DNA of 64,000 nt. Origin: Paragorgia papillata (lineage: Eukaryota; Cnidaria; Anthozoa; Scleralcyonacea; Coralliidae). The notes below the pieces were generated by a model, which was given only the letters and a program-made list of their open reading frames with translations, searched no databases and had not been told where the DNA came from. This document shows, piece by piece, positions 1-12,200 of this stretch (position 1 is its first letter; each line of letters begins with the position of its first letter). The stretch is taken from assembly GCA_035771165.1 (NCBI GenBank), contig JAWNZC010000088.1, forward strand, positions 602,501-666,500. The letters are read 5' to 3'. The translations under genes and the position numbers were made by a program.

Positions 1-2120
1 CTAAATTTCACGTTAGAATAGTCTGAATGGCTCACCTTCTGGAAGCATATGTTTCATGCTGTTTCCAAGCCTAGAAAAGTGACTGTTGATTTGTTCAACT
101 TCTTCACCTGTAGTTCCAGCAGCACCAGCCTGCCAACGCCCTCCCCACAAGACCTAGATGCATGAAGCAATCATATAATACATACAAGAAACGACTTCTA
201 TTATTGGAATAATTTCGCATATAAATTGCGTATGTACTTCGCGGTTAGATTCCATATAGTCATCCTAATATATTTTCATACTTAAAGCTGGTTACTGACT
301 AGGGTTAGGCTTTTCGTTTAGGACACCCATACAATCCTGGTAGATCAGTTATAGGTTCGGTGAAGTCTGTATAGTGGGTACAAAAATATATCGTATAGGG
401 AGACTATTTAATCTTACCATGAAGTATATAGTTGTTCTATTTACGGTCTGTAATTTACGGTACGGATCCTTATTGTCGTTAAGTTGTAACGTTAAATTAG
501 TATTAAATTATGAACGACATGATACAATCAATAGCTGTACCTGACATGACCACGAGTGTGCCTTGGCGTGCATCACAGATAGAGCTGGTTTCATATTCTG
601 CGCAGCGTCAGAATCGTGCTTAACAAGCCATGGCCAGTACATACAAACTATATCATACCATAGATACTTTGTATTATATGGTATAAGGTAGTTTTTCTGT
701 AAGTAATGGGCATAACCATATATTTCGCCACGATGCATACTAAGTGCAGCCTGTGCAACTGCGTGTCTACATCCTAAAATTTCCAGACCAGTTTCATCGA
801 GGTTTCGTCGTTTTCTTGGCGAATTCCCTCCAGCCTTCCAAGATGTTTCTCCACATAACGAGGCGCGTTCATTGTTCTGAAATCGCAGCAATAACATAAT
901 TTACATGAGAGTAATAATAAAAAAATATTTGTGTTTAGATGAACATAAACTCTCGATATTCTTCCAGTACATTCTCTCACGTTTGCATCATTCTCCTTGA
1001 ATGTTTCCCACTTATATAATTTTTCGAGAACGCAAGTCATCGCAAGTTGGCAGTCACGCTATCTCAGCCAGCCGCTCTGAATAATATCCCGAAAATATTA
1101 TGTACCGTGACAAAGTTAAAACTTGCTTAAAACACTCATGAAACCTTTATTTTGTTAATTTGGGTGTTCGAACGACCGCCACAGAAATTTGTGACTGCCA
1201 ACTTGCGATGACTTGCATTCTCGTTTGATTAGGGCTTTAAGGCTCGTTTACATTGGCGATTTTTGCTGCAATTTCTCTTATCCTGCATGGCGCATGTGGT
1301 AGAATAAAGGCACATACGAAAGTAGTGTCAGTGGACGAAGAGGTGCGAATGTCTATTGACAATGTCGTTAGTCATTCAATCGCCGCAAAAATCACCAGTA
1401 TGAACGGGTCTTTAAGGTATTTTGCAGATACATTATACGGAAGTCAAGTCAATCTAGAATCTAGATGTTAATGTCAAAACCCAATGGAGAAAATTTAAAC
1501 TAATATAAGTGAAAATTAAGGTTAAAAGTTGCAGCCAAATTTCAACTGTGTTTTCAAACAATCATACATGCATGGCATGACAAATATAATATAAGATGTG
1601 AACGCCACAAGGCATGATAAAGGTCCGGATAAGGAAAAATACGGATCACGGTCCACGCTTTTTTACGGAATGCACCTTGATCAATCAGAATCCAGGATAT
1701 TGCAAAGCCATACAATAAAGGTAATTATTCATCAGCTTTCTATAGAATTATGATGGTGCATGTACAGTAGTTTAATGTATGAACGATTCAGCTACATTCT
1801 GAATTTTCACTTATATCTTCAGTTTTCGAAATTAAAGTTTCTCTTCCGACATATTCTGTCAGGTATACTGTACTTGTTCATCCTTTAAATCTCCTGCTTT
1901 GTGAAGCTTTTGTATGTGGCTATCCACTTTTTCAGGACTGGCAACAAATTCTTCACCGTAGTAGCAATCACGTTGTCATCTAAAAATTACAATTTTTAAT
2001 ACTCAACCCCTGTAACTGATGTTACCAAGCACAAGAAAAAGACATGCCATATAATAATCTGACAAGGAAAAACAAGTAACAGACATTCGTTGGACGTTTA
2101 TCCAGTTCAGATACTCAGAA

Positions 2121-2190
2121 AAAGTTCTGAGCCCCAGACAGGGGTCTGATGACCGGTTAGACGCTCTAACCATTGAGCTACTTGGACTCA
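2121..2190 (-). repeat. tRNA-derived SINE-like fragment
   Basis: The minus strand shows a good pol III A-box (TAGCTCAATGGTTAGAGC, about 2180-2163), but the downstream B-box position is decayed (GGGCTCAGAAC) and no full cloverleaf folds. It lies in a KDZ intron. Most likely a tRNA-derived SINE head or tRNA pseudogene rather than a functional tRNA. Confidence 0.4.
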
Positions 2191-2734
2191 TGGAGGGCTA
2201 AGGTAACAAATTGGCAGTCATGTACATGTAGCTGCCCCCTGACGATTACAGTAATATATGAAGTAACCTGTAGAGCATATCTGCCAACTTACTTTCCGGC
2301 CGATTTAAATCGATATAGTTTCATATTCCCATCAATGTGACCGGAGTGTTGCTCTACTGAGCATGGTGGGCATTCCATCCATCTTTTACCAGAAAATTTA
2401 TCCAACTCAAATCTACAAAATTTCCACTCTTTGAATGCTCGGTTAAAGAAGGTTATATTGATAATATCGACCTTGAAAGGGATAAAAATAGTTCAATATT
2501 AACTGCCATTAAAAGTTAATTAACATTCTGCAAATCCTGACATTCTCAAAAAGTAGGGTATATAATTTTGTATGCACGCCATTTTTAAGTTTATTTTACC
2601 AATAACATCTGCTTGAGTTATTTTATAACTACCGAACAATTTGATTCAAGTTATTTTATTTCTTTCAAGCAATAAGCATGGTCAGCAGGTAGGTTGGTAG
2701 GTAGGCAGTTTACTGCCTAAATATGAGAGAAGAC

Positions 2735-2810
2735 TATCCATGGAAGTTTTGAGCAAAACGTTACATTTCTTTCTTACGAAAGGCCTTCGCTCAAAACATT
2801 AGACAGTGTT
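2735..2810. repeat. MITE-like fragment (GGCCTTCGCTC family)
   Basis: Arms TTTTGAGC and GCTCAAAA flank CGAAAGGCCTTCG. About 27 nt at 2774-2801 match the hairpin at 39799-39950 with a few substitutions, so both belong to one dispersed inverted-repeat family. It sits in an intron of the KDZ gene. Confidence 0.5.
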
Positions 2811-4692
2811 CCTTCATACTTTAAGTAACCCAGGAGAAAAATAAATATAAAAGAATGATATAGTAGTCTAGTATACATAGCATACTATTACAGTACAGTA
2901 GTCGCCATTTGTCAGATATTTACTTATTACACAGTACAGTATATGAGAACTTGCGTCAAAGAAAAACAAAACCAAGTAAAAACGTTAATTAAGGATAAAT
3001 ATGAAAGTCTGTTGTGCAGAATGAGTAAATGATTCCCTTATTGATCCAATTCTCTCGTTGCTTGTTCAGTTACTGATGTACAGTTGACATCACACCTCAA
3101 AAAAATATCAGTCATGTCACTCGACTCAAATTTGCATGTTGTGATGTCACCTCCCCATCAATACATAAACAGAAAAGATAAAATTATATCTGTTTGTTAA
3201 ATTTACACTTAGTACAACACAAGATGCAGATATTTAAACTACTGATCGAATAGGGAAATTAAAATTACTAATTTTTTGCTTACTCTTCCTTTATTTGCGG
3301 AAAACTCTTCAAGGCCAGATAAGAATGATCTTTCTGAAACACCTGGTGTTTTCTTTTGGAGAATATCCCAATATTCAAAAAGATCTTGGTCAAACATCTG
3401 TCCAAAATTTGTTGGAGATCCTGGCCAAAACCCCATATCTATCACAGTCTTCAGATCCCACTGAATGAGTGCCACATTACAGTTAGAACAAATTAATTTG
3501 CATACATCCAAGTCATAGCGACCTGCAACAAAATATGAGGTACATAACAAAACTACAGCATTGCTGTCATTGCTCTTGTGACTGCTGATGTCAATAGCTA
3601 ATAGATACAATACAGCATGTGTCACACTTTACAAAAAATACTTGTTACAAAGACCCAGTAACAACTTCAAAGCTGATAACAGGAAGACTACAAATTGTAT
3701 AGACTTATGATTGATTGTAGGCTCTATTTCCACATATGACATTGGTTAATATATCAGAGATGTTTTACTGGTATAAAACAGGCCTAAATATAATTATCCA
3801 TCTAATACAGCCACTCTTTCATTCCCAACATCCACACTTTACTCATGTGCCTTGTGGGTGTTAATAATGAAAGAGCAGTTGACTTTGCAGGTTAAATAAT
3901 TTATGATACACACATGTATACAGCAAGTAATAAAAGAGTAAAACATCAATAACAAAAAACCCCACAATATTGTAGTTACATACATGTAAGTATGTAATAG
4001 GCAAATTTCAGGGTGTTATGCGCGCATCGTTTTGCAAAGAACTTGGCAGGCTCTCCACAAAGTAAGCAATGGCAAACAGACTTGCTAGTGCACCAACAAC
4101 AGCAGAATAACAGTGTTAAACATCCAGATACTGTGTCTATACTTTGTTTATTTTAAACAATACGTTTACTTTGAGTGGAGCTTGCCAGTTATTTTTTTAA
4201 ATAATGCGCACGCAACACCCTGAAACTCGCCTACAGTATTTACAGTATTATTAAATAATTAGAATAGAAATGAAAGGCACTTGTTGCTATTAACATAATA
4301 GCAGCCTGATTTTGCTAAGGTACAGGAAGTGATAATTGAAACAAATAAATCCCTGGTTGTGAAATTTAGAAGGTTTACCTCGCATTGTGATGACTATACA
4401 CTTTTCATCAGAATATATTCTGCCAAGGCTTTCACCACTATTGCATATTGGACATTTAAATATGTTGTGAGGTAGATATCTCTCTAAATAAAAATTAATA
4501 AATTGTAGAGTCTCTAAATAAATATTAATTAATTGTAAGTAAAAGTTTTACAAATAATTTGGAAAGCATATATTAATACAGACAGAATATAACAACAATT
4601 AAACTTTGTTTAAAATGAAATGAAAAACAGTATTATAAGAATAATGATAAAAAAACTTTAAACTAAATATTTGCACTAGTATATTAAATTCA

Positions 4693-4767
4693 GGGGTACC
4701 CCGGAATCGAACCAGAGACCTCTCAATATGTACTTGAGATGGAGCTCTAACCACTGAGCCATACCCC
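4693..4767 (-). repeat. tRNA-like sequence with both pol III boxes
   Basis: Minus strand: 7-nt ends GGGGTAT and GTACCCC can pair, the A-box GGCTCAGTGGTTAGAGC and B-box GGTTCGATTCC are intact, and a CTCAA/TTGAG stem closes a 7-nt loop with ACA in the anticodon place. There are about four extra bases between the D and anticodon arms, one base is missing after the acceptor arm, and base 37 would be T. I read it as a tRNA-derived SINE or pseudogene in a KDZ intron. Confidence 0.45.
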
Positions 4768-6141
4768 TTGATTGAATATCATGTTTAGTGATCATGTTAA
4801 GATTGATCTTAATCTGCCATCAAGGAATGGGAAAATTGATAAAATAAACTAAAAAACAGACTGATCTGCAAATTAATAGACTGAAATGTACCGTAATGTA
4901 AAAGTAAATTTAATTTATCACAATTAAAAAGTACACTGAATCTCTCGCAACAGGCAACTCCACATGCAGAGAACACTATGCCCATGTCCCAATAAATTTC
5001 AATTCTTACAATAAAAACCTGCATGCAACAGGAAGTCACACCTCTAAACAATGGACTGCAAGCTTCAAACTGCAGGAGCCCATTTCATGAAGGTTCCAGT
5101 GTGTACTTCTTTGCAACAAATTATGCACATTACATACATGTACCTTAGCAGGAAAAACAAAATAAACTGGTAAACTTCAGAATGTATGTCACCTAATAGA
5201 GACTTACTGATTGACAAAATTGTTCCATTGGCAGACAAGCTTTGACATGGAGCAATTGGCTGGTAGTATTCATCAGCAAAATATGCATCTCGGTCGTGAA
5301 AAGGTAGTTGTCTGTGCACATCACACTCACTACACAAACTCTGGGGTCCACACTGAATGCAACGGACTACAATATCTGGACACATGCACCTGGAACACTG
5401 TTTAGCAGCACTACCAACTGAAGCTAACACTGCATCAAATAATTCTGAGCGATGTGATTCCCAGTTAGTGTTGACAGCTTCCATCCTTGCAGCCCATGTC
5501 TTCACCTTTTTACCACTCCAACCTTCCAAAACTTCTTCAACTTCATTAAGGACTTCGTCTAACAAAAAGAATATAATTGAAATCATTATCGTTACTTTTC
5601 CACATAAAAACGACCTGAGCCTGACCATAAAACGGTCTATGAGTCTATGACCTGTTGGGCTTGGTATTATAATTGTACATGTTAATATGTATCTAGGACT
5701 GCAGTCTGTAATCTACGATTTATATGATTTAAATAATTACCCAATTGTGCATCTCTTTCATGTTCACATATTTGGTCCGGAACTTCCAAAGCATCCATGC
5801 CTTGATCAGCTCCTGCATCACTGTACGAGCCTGTAATCAAATAAGGAGAAACTGTCACTATAAAGACTTTTAAAACAAGGTTTATATACCTAACATTTAA
5901 GTTTCGTACCTGCAGAATCGTCGTCCTTCGTTTCTCTTACTCTATTAGCGCGGGAACTCGTTTTCCTGTTCGGTCGATATCTGGTGTGAAACGACCGATT
6001 TCCTGATGCATCTCTTTGAAAATGGAAAACAATTTCTTGAGGAGAGGATATCTTAGGTTGCTCAAATTCCTTGGAAATATCCCCTGATATATCTTCAAGT
6101 GATGGGCTCTTCTTTCTTTTCCTTTGACGTTTGGTATACAT

Positions 6142-6622
6142 CAGTATAATTGGAGAATACCAGTAGATCACAGTGCATAATATTTAATAGATATGTAAAT
6201 ATGGCGGACAAGATGCGCAGATCGAACGGATTTAGACATCTGTAGAGTTCACGTTATTTTGATGATTACCGTCAAAATAACACAAATGGCCAATTGATGA
6301 TTATCATCAAAATAAGGGTGAGGACATGTTGCAATGGAACGAAATGCACATCGCAAAACAACGTATCGACATCGGGAAGTAACGAAACTACCCCGAGGAG
6401 AAGTAAATCCGTAAAGATGTTAAAAGTACCGCGAGAAAGAGCGCAAGCACCTCACTCAAAGTAAAAATCACAAACACAACGGGAATAAGCACCAAACACA
6501 TTGAATAAACTACCACAGGTACACATCATACTCACCGCGTTTGATTGGAATCGCACTCAGTATAGTGTGTAAAGTACATGATAATACAATGTAAGTACCA
6601 AGCATTGCTTGCTAATGCGTCA
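6142..6622. other. Gene-free stretch between KDZ gene and next transposon
   Basis: Upstream flank of the KDZ gene. It contains a short inverted repeat around 6252-6318 (GATGATTACCGTCAAAATAA and TTGATGATTATCATCAAAAT). I see no ORF, tRNA or terminal repeat that could be assigned to the KDZ element. Confidence 0.5.
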
Positions 6623-6790
6623 ATCAATTTATACTGTTAACATCCCCCCCCCCCGGGCATACCCCCAGGCATTTGAACTTTTCGATATTTTGCGGTCAAA
6701 TTTCCCACCCCCAGGCCAAATAAAGCTGTTCAAATGCCCCACATATAAGGCAAATTGATGGTCAAATGCCCCAACCCACGGGTCATTCTG
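6623..6790 (+). repeat. Left terminal and subterminal repeats of the PHD/DDE transposon
   Basis: About 45 bp of terminal inverted repeat (6623-6670) are followed by repeated CAAATGCCCCA and a CAAATTTCCCACCCCC motif. Clustered short motifs like these are commonly transposase-binding sites (inference). Confidence 0.65.
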
Positions 6791-7019
6791 ACTGGAATTG
6801 TGTCAGTTCGAGTTTGGAATTGTGTGAAAAATAAACGCACTGAATTTTGAAGCAATTTCAACATTTTAATATAATAAAGTGTGTATTAAAATACTATACT
6901 TGATGCTATATTAAAGAAAAAGTTAAAGTTCCCTAAAAGCAAACCAAACGTAGGGTGTAGTGTCATATTAGATAAACTTTAAATACCATGGAGAATGTTG
7001 TTTATGTACTGTTTAATTA

Positions 7020-7100
7020 ACGAGCAGGAGTGTTTTATCAGATATGAAGACACGAGGCGAAGCCGAGTGTTTTTATATCTGATAAAACACGAACTGCGAG
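7020..7100. repeat. Hairpin with GTTTTATCAGATAT arms
   Basis: Arms AGTGTTTTATCAGATATGAA and TTATATCTGATAAAACACGA surround a GAGGCGAAGCCGAG core. The related motif GAGTGTTTCATCAGGATATC occurs near 25990. Probably a small nested inverted-repeat element in the 3' flank of the PHD/DDE ORF. The rest of 6790-7451 shows nothing recognisable. Confidence 0.5.
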
Positions 7101-7451
7101 TTTATTGAACGGCTTCAAAAACGAACCACTTGGTAAGTTCATTGGCGTAGTAAGTTTGAAAAATAACCTTGTCTAAGCCGAGAAAATCAAAGCTAAAGTT
7201 TATGTAAATCAGGAAGTATCTTTATCACATATAAAGACACTGATTAAACATTAATTTCTTTTGAGTTTTCCTCATGAATTATTAATGAGTTTTTGAAATT
7301 AATTTAATACTTCGTTGGCCTAATAAACAATGAAAATTAAAATTAATAATAATTAAATCACCTTGTATATATAGAAAACACCAATATATATGAAACATTT
7401 GATTCAAAATAAAAACAGCTAAAAATAACAATGTCCCTATGGCAATGTGAA

Positions 7452-10400
7452 TCAATGCCTGGTTGAATCAGGCATTGTTGTTTCTTTCTTCCTTCGGCGG
7501 GTTTCTTTGGCCTTCAGGACTGCTTTCTCTTTGGTGGCTTTCTTCTTCTGAAGATGCTGCAGCCACATCTCCACATCGTCTGTGGTCAGGCAGCATTTCT
7601 TGGCTAAGGCATCAACCTTATAGTTTCCTTTCTTGAAAGCCTCTTCAATGATGGTATTAGGAGGGAAGGATCTTATGGCCTTTCCACTTCTATGTAGCTC
7701 TAACAGCTTGTCAACCTGTGTCACATAGTGACCACTGCAACGTCCACCACAGCTTGTACACTGACTTCCCCATGGCCTGGTATTGTCGATTACTGGGTAT
7801 GGGAAGAACTTGAAAGAAGGTCCGCCCGGGTACCATGAAGGAGTGAAATCATCGTGAGTGTATTGCTGCCCTTCGCAGGTCTGGCAAATGTAGGATTCTA
7901 TTTTGTCACCTTCCTCTTCTGTGATGCCGATACAGTGTCCGTGGTACCATTCTCCGCATTGATCACAACATATCATGAAGTTAGCCTCCGGCTGCCTGCA
8001 TATACAAAACACCTGCTGAGTCACACCGCTGTCGGATGGTTGATAGATATCATCTCCTTCGCCATGTGCTGCACATAATGGATGCGGACAGTTTCGTTTC
8101 CCACAACATCTCAGCAAATATACATAGTTGATTGGAAGGGTGTTATCCACATGGTTCTGTCTTATTTGCCAAACTTTTGCGAAGTACTCGTATTCTTCAG
8201 GGTCAGTCTTCTTTAGTTCTACTCTATCCCTTGCACTTCCCTTCAGGAACACCAATAACCTATTCCTTCTTTCTAGCAAGTCATGGCTTCCAACACCTTT
8301 ATGCAAACTAATACTTGTCCCCATACATGGAGTTCCATCGACACGTGCAATATACTGCTGCAACGCTGCTTCCATATTCTCACGATGTCTGGAGTCATCA
8401 AACTGGCCATCGTCATCGTAAGGTTCACCACATAAAGTTGAGGGAATAAAGAGATTTGAATGCCCTCTGCTCAAGCAACCATTTTGGAGTTCTACACGGT
8501 TCGGAAAACTATCCCCACTTGACCTTGTAGTCACCAGGGTGACCTTTGTTGGACGCTTCATGTGTCTCTCTGCCCAAAGAAACTGCACTTCTACATGGCT
8601 TGGTCCTTCGTCAGATGCTCCATCTACACGAATACACTCGATATCCTTGGCTTCCCCCGTTTCCTTGTAAAATAGTGGATGATACGCTTCCATGGAATGA
8701 AGCATAGCCAGGTCGGCAGCATGCTGGCATGGATTCTTCTGGTGCACCCCTGCTGCTTTGACAACGCCAACACAAACTTCACTAGAAACTGTGGTCTGTG
8801 TGAAGTTATAACTTGTTGTTTGAAGCTGTGTTTGATGTTTGTTTAGGAAATCTGTGTGTGTTGTAAGGGTTGGGCCATCGACGTTGAGTGAGGGTGTACT
8901 CTTGTGGGTGAATGTAGAGTCCAAGCGGAATCCTGCCTGGTCGTCACGGTTTAGGAGAAGAATGTGCGATCCATCAATCTGCAGTTTTCCTAGACACTTG
9001 TAGAGGGAGCGGCTCCATTTGGTGTCAGGATTGAACTTTAAGCTGAATCCTTTTCTTGGCCTCTGGTACCTGATGTTTGCGACTCCTTTGTAGCGTTTGC
9101 TGGACTTTCTTCGCTTATTGCGGTGGACGCATAGCTGGATAACGGTCCCATAGCTGAACTTCTCACGATAGTGTGCACTAAGTTTCTCCTGCAGCTTCCT
9201 AAATGTCATCTTCTTCTCTCTTTTCGTCTCTCCGGTAAATGTATACACCCCCGTGCGGCGCCATTTATCTGCTCCTACATCTGCTTCTTTCACCATGTCT
9301 TCCATCACCTTACCTATATCGGGATGTCTTGACAGAACTGCGTTTGATCTTTCGAACGGTTTCCGTCTTCCATGTAGACCCTCTGACTCTATCTCCGCTT
9401 TGGCCAACCTTTTTGCTTTATACTTAATTCTCTTTAGATTTCTGTGAATTTTGTCAAGCTCCTCTTCGCTGACTACACCGGACAAGGCACCACCATTGTC
9501 ATCGTCATCACTTGCTGTTTCTGCTACAATTTCTTCTATCCTAGTTTCTTTCTGCATAACTTCCGACAAGTACGCTGCACGTGATTGTTCGGTGAGATTA
9601 AATTCCAGATCACTCAAACCAAGATTTGGAAGCTGATTTGCAAAATCCACTAGAAACTGATCAAATACGTCCTGAGTGTAGCCATGGCTCTCGAATTTTG
9701 GCTCCAATAAGGTAACAAATGAAAACCAGTTCCATTGCACATCTCGAAGGACATCGAGGACAACAATAAATTGCACATCGATTACAGATTGGCCCTTCTC
9801 CGGCTGGTTTTGCGGGTTTGCCTGGTGGTCCTGCTTCTGTTGGTCTGGCTGGTAGTCCTGCTTCTGTTGATCTGGCTGGTAGTCCTGCTCCTGTTGGTCT
9901 GGCTGGTGGTCCTGCTTCTGTTGGTCTGGCTGGTAGTCCTGCTTCTGTTGGTCTGGTTGTTTGTGCTGCTCCTCCTGATCTGGTGGATGGATCTTGCAGG
10001 TTTTGACATAAAACTCATCGTCATCAGAATCCTCTGAGTCAGAACTGTCACTGGACAAGTAAAATTCTGGGGCCAGCCCTACTGACTGAAGAAGAACCTT
10101 CTGTTCCATTTTCGCGAAGTACTGGTGCTTGCTCTTGATTTTGTTAATTTTGGTAGTCGCTGAAATTACCTTCACAGCTCTTTGCTTCATTCGCGCGATT
10201 CCATATTTAGCCCCCTGGCGTACGGACATATTATGCGATGATGCCATCAAATGTTTCATTCTTTCACTCTCTCCACAATTCGGTGCTGCATTTAAGAGAG
10301 ACTTGAAACTATCTCGGGAAATTAATGATTGTATGTTGGCCACTCCGATTTTACTGTGTTGACCCTTTATTTCATCATAAAGACTGTCTGGTCTTTTTTC

Positions 10401-10793
10401 AACCACAACACAACCGCTGTTGATCTTCAGGCTGGTAATTGGCATTTGAAGAAGTTTACGTTGAGCCTTCTCACAGTCATACTGTATACCTGGGAATGCT
10501 TCCCTCCATAATTTAGGTAGCGACACCGACTGTTCCTTCAACACTATTTTAGCAGCTTTTACCATTCCGTGACAACCTATTTTGCAGTCCCGATGATAAC
10601 GATTGCAGTTCCGTTCCTTCACTGAGACATACTCAGCTAGATTCAAGCCGTCTAACAGACTCTTCCTCACTCCTTCCGAAATTCTCTGTGCTGCTGTCTT
10701 TGTCAAATTCTTCCGTTCTTCCCTTCGAAGTGTTTGAACCAATTCATCAAGTAATTGATCTGTATCTTCTCCCATGTTTTGATCGTCTTGCAC
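7452..10793 (-). CDS. PHD-finger protein with DDE-transposase-like core
   Basis: Uninterrupted 1113-aa ORF, the largest in the window. Residues 1-250 are a basic helical region with a Cys/His patch (RNCNRYHRDCKIGCHG). An acidic Ser/Asp stretch is followed by five 9-residue PDQQKQD(Y/H)Q-type repeats (about 280-330). A central region has possible catalytic acids in KLQIDGSHILLLNRDD (about 604) and RVDGASDEGPSHVEVQF (about 718). Near the C-terminus is a canonical PHD finger (about 926-971: FCICRQ, CCDQCGEWYHGHC, ICQTC), which usually reads histone H3 tails, then another Cys cluster (CTSCGGRC) and a basic tail. The start lies 12 nt after the SAM ORF, so both probably share one transcript. Transposase function is inferred from layout and motifs; the PHD finger is certain. 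Confidence 0.75.
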   Translation of the reverse strand: MQDDQNMGEDTDQLLDELVQTLRREERKNLTKTAAQRISEGVRKSLLDGLNLAEYVSVKERNCNRYHRDCKIGCHGMVKAAKIVLKEQSVSLPKLWREAFPGIQYDCEKAQRKLLQMPITSLKINSGCVVVEKRPDSLYDEIKGQHSKIGVANIQSLISRDSFKSLLNAAPNCGESERMKHLMASSHNMSVRQGAKYGIARMKQRAVKVISATTKINKIKSKHQYFAKMEQKVLLQSVGLAPEFYLSSDSSDSEDSDDDEFYVKTCKIHPPDQEEQHKQPDQQKQDYQPDQQKQDHQPDQQEQDYQPDQQKQDYQPDQQKQDHQANPQNQPEKGQSVIDVQFIVVLDVLRDVQWNWFSFVTLLEPKFESHGYTQDVFDQFLVDFANQLPNLGLSDLEFNLTEQSRAAYLSEVMQKETRIEEIVAETASDDDDNGGALSGVVSEEELDKIHRNLKRIKYKAKRLAKAEIESEGLHGRRKPFERSNAVLSRHPDIGKVMEDMVKEADVGADKWRRTGVYTFTGETKREKKMTFRKLQEKLSAHYREKFSYGTVIQLCVHRNKRRKSSKRYKGVANIRYQRPRKGFSLKFNPDTKWSRSLYKCLGKLQIDGSHILLLNRDDQAGFRLDSTFTHKSTPSLNVDGPTLTTHTDFLNKHQTQLQTTSYNFTQTTVSSEVCVGVVKAAGVHQKNPCQHAADLAMLHSMEAYHPLFYKETGEAKDIECIRVDGASDEGPSHVEVQFLWAERHMKRPTKVTLVTTRSSGDSFPNRVELQNGCLSRGHSNLFIPSTLCGEPYDDDGQFDDSRHRENMEAALQQYIARVDGTPCMGTSISLHKGVGSHDLLERRNRLLVFLKGSARDRVELKKTDPEEYEYFAKVWQIRQNHVDNTLPINYVYLLRCCGKRNCPHPLCAAHGEGDDIYQPSDSGVTQQVFCICRQPEANFMICCDQCGEWYHGHCIGITEEEGDKIESYICQTCEGQQYTHDDFTPSWYPGGPSFKFFPYPVIDNTRPWGSQCTSCGGRCSGHYVTQVDKLLELHRSGKAIRSFPPNTIIEEAFKKGNYKVDALAKKCCLTTDDVEMWLQHLQKKKATKEKAVLKAKETRRRKKETTMPDSTRH

Positions 10794-10804
10794 ATGGGAG
10801 AACT

Positions 10805-12098
10805 TTACTCTAAAAAATGCTCCCTGTCATAATAATTGGTAGTGTCGGTGGCTATTGTAGTCGAGGTAGTGGATGTTTTTGCAGTTAAGTCGATAGTTAA
10901 AGGTTCAGCAACAGATGTGGTGGTGACTGTGGTTGTTTCCTCAATGGCAACGGCTGATTCAGCAGTTAAGGCGACTATGGCTGGTTTCCTCAATGGCAGT
11001 GGCTGATTCAGCAGTTAAGGTGACGTCAACTGTAGCTATTTCCTCAATGACAGTGGATAAATCAGCAGTTAAGGTGACTGTGGCTGTTTCCTCAATGGCA
11101 ACGGCTGATTCAGCAGTTAAGGTGGCTGTTTCGTCTGTCTCGTCAACGTCAATAACCTCCGCAGTTGTTTCGGCAGTTACAAAATTGGCTTGTTTACCTG
11201 CAGATTGGGAAGTTGTAGATGTGGCATTTCCGGGTATTGGTTTCGTTGCAAATAATGTTCTTATGTCCACGGAATGTGCATCTCTGAGCGGAGGCAACTT
11301 CGAAACTGTGCTAGTACCCCCTTGTTTCTTTCCCTTCGACCTCTGGTACCACTTGCTCTTTGCCTCCTTCTTCTGTAGCTCTTTCAAGAGCTTTTCAAGT
11401 TTGGCCTTCTCTCGCACTAATTCCCTTGACTCCGTCTGTGCCTGGTCACACTGTTGATAGTCTTTCATGGTACTTGATTTGGCAATGATCTGCTGCTTCG
11501 TCATTATCTGTTTCCTCAGCAACTCCAGTTCTTGGGAAATCTCAAGAATTCTATCTCCTCTCTCCTCTTGACTTATTTTAGCCCTCTTGATCGGCGGCTG
11601 GCTTCCGGTCATATCTTTGCTTTTGGAGCGTGATCCACCTTTCTTCTGGAAAATATAGCTTTCACGGGCTTTTTTCTCTGCCTCAAATTTCAGAGTTCCT
11701 CGATCATATAACAAATCAGGATTCGCCTTTGCTTCCTCATAAGCACTATCGTTAACAGCCTTCTGCCAATTGGTTAGCTGTGCATCTTTCCTGTGGAGAC
11801 CAAAAATCTTGGCGTGCTCTCTTATAAATTCGTCACTCGTAATTTTCAGCAAATTTGTTGCACTTGTTTTGGTTGCTGAAACTACTTCTACGTCATCTTT
11901 GGAAGTGATGGGATCGTTGGCCTCGTGCTCCTTTAATTGCGGTGACAACTGGGCAAATGCACTCTGGAACTTTAGTCGGGTCCCCACCGCCGGGATTAGT
12001 TCTTTAATTACTTCGTCATTTAACATCACGAAGGCGTCTCCGTCAACATCATTCTCTACAATGTACATGTCATGATCAATATAAAACGAATATTTCAT
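10805..12098 (-). CDS. SAM-like / coiled-coil protein, first ORF of the PHD/DDE transposon
   Basis: Starts at 12098. Residues 1-50 resemble a short SAM-type domain (VMLNDEVIKELIPAVGTRLK). A middle segment is basic and a Glu/Lys/Leu coiled coil follows (about 190-265: EISQELELLRKQIMTKQQ). The C-terminus is a degenerate repeat of about 20 residues with the core LTAESAVAIEETATV. Around 10975-10993 the frame changes by one base within this repeat; the shifted frame continues the same repeat to a stop at 10805, so a recent indel is likely. Ends 11 nt before the downstream PHD/DDE ORF. An accessory DNA-binding or multimerisation role is plausible but inferred. Confidence 0.65.
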
Positions 12099-12200
12099 TG
12101 GAGGAAATTATTTTTCACATGGTCACATGCAAAATATACCGACTACAGTGTATTTTTTAAAATATTTGAGATATTAGTATAGGTAATCATATGATAGCAA

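Larger units (their letters stand above)
36..6141 (-). pseudogene. KDZ-type transposase, multi-exon, broken, runs off left edge
   Basis: Transposase of the Kyakuja/Dileera/Zisupton superfamily (DDE cut-and-paste, nuclear). Exons that join in phase with GT/AG borders: 6141-5910, 5830-5741, 5558-5208, 4483-4379, 3522-3284, 2471-2293, 1979-1874, 876-541, 153-36; one exon between 1874 and 876 is probably missing from this model. The start is basic (KRQRKRKK). The Cys-rich CxC module associated with KDZ proteins follows (CSRCMC, RCIQCG, CSECDVH, FKCPIC, ICSNC), then GFWPGSPTNFGQMF. The likely catalytic triad is D in HIDGNMKLYRF, D in LWYDIVCMYWPWL and E in GTTGEEVEQINS; GLEILGCRHAVAQAAL is a KDZ hallmark. 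The 1979 exon has an in-frame TGA as its first full codon, so this copy is probably dead. Introns of 0.8 kb (2472-3283, 3523-4378) hold only repeats. Family assignment is confident; exact borders less so. Confidence 0.82.

Noticed and set aside
4693..4767. Functional tRNA gene with anticodon ACA
   Set aside because: Extra bases between arms, a missing base after the acceptor stem and T at position 37 do not fit a working tRNA; kept as tRNA-like repeat.
9735..10037. Leu/Val-rich plus-strand frame resembling a membrane protein
   Set aside because: It is the antisense of the PDQQKQD repeats inside the intact PHD/DDE ORF.
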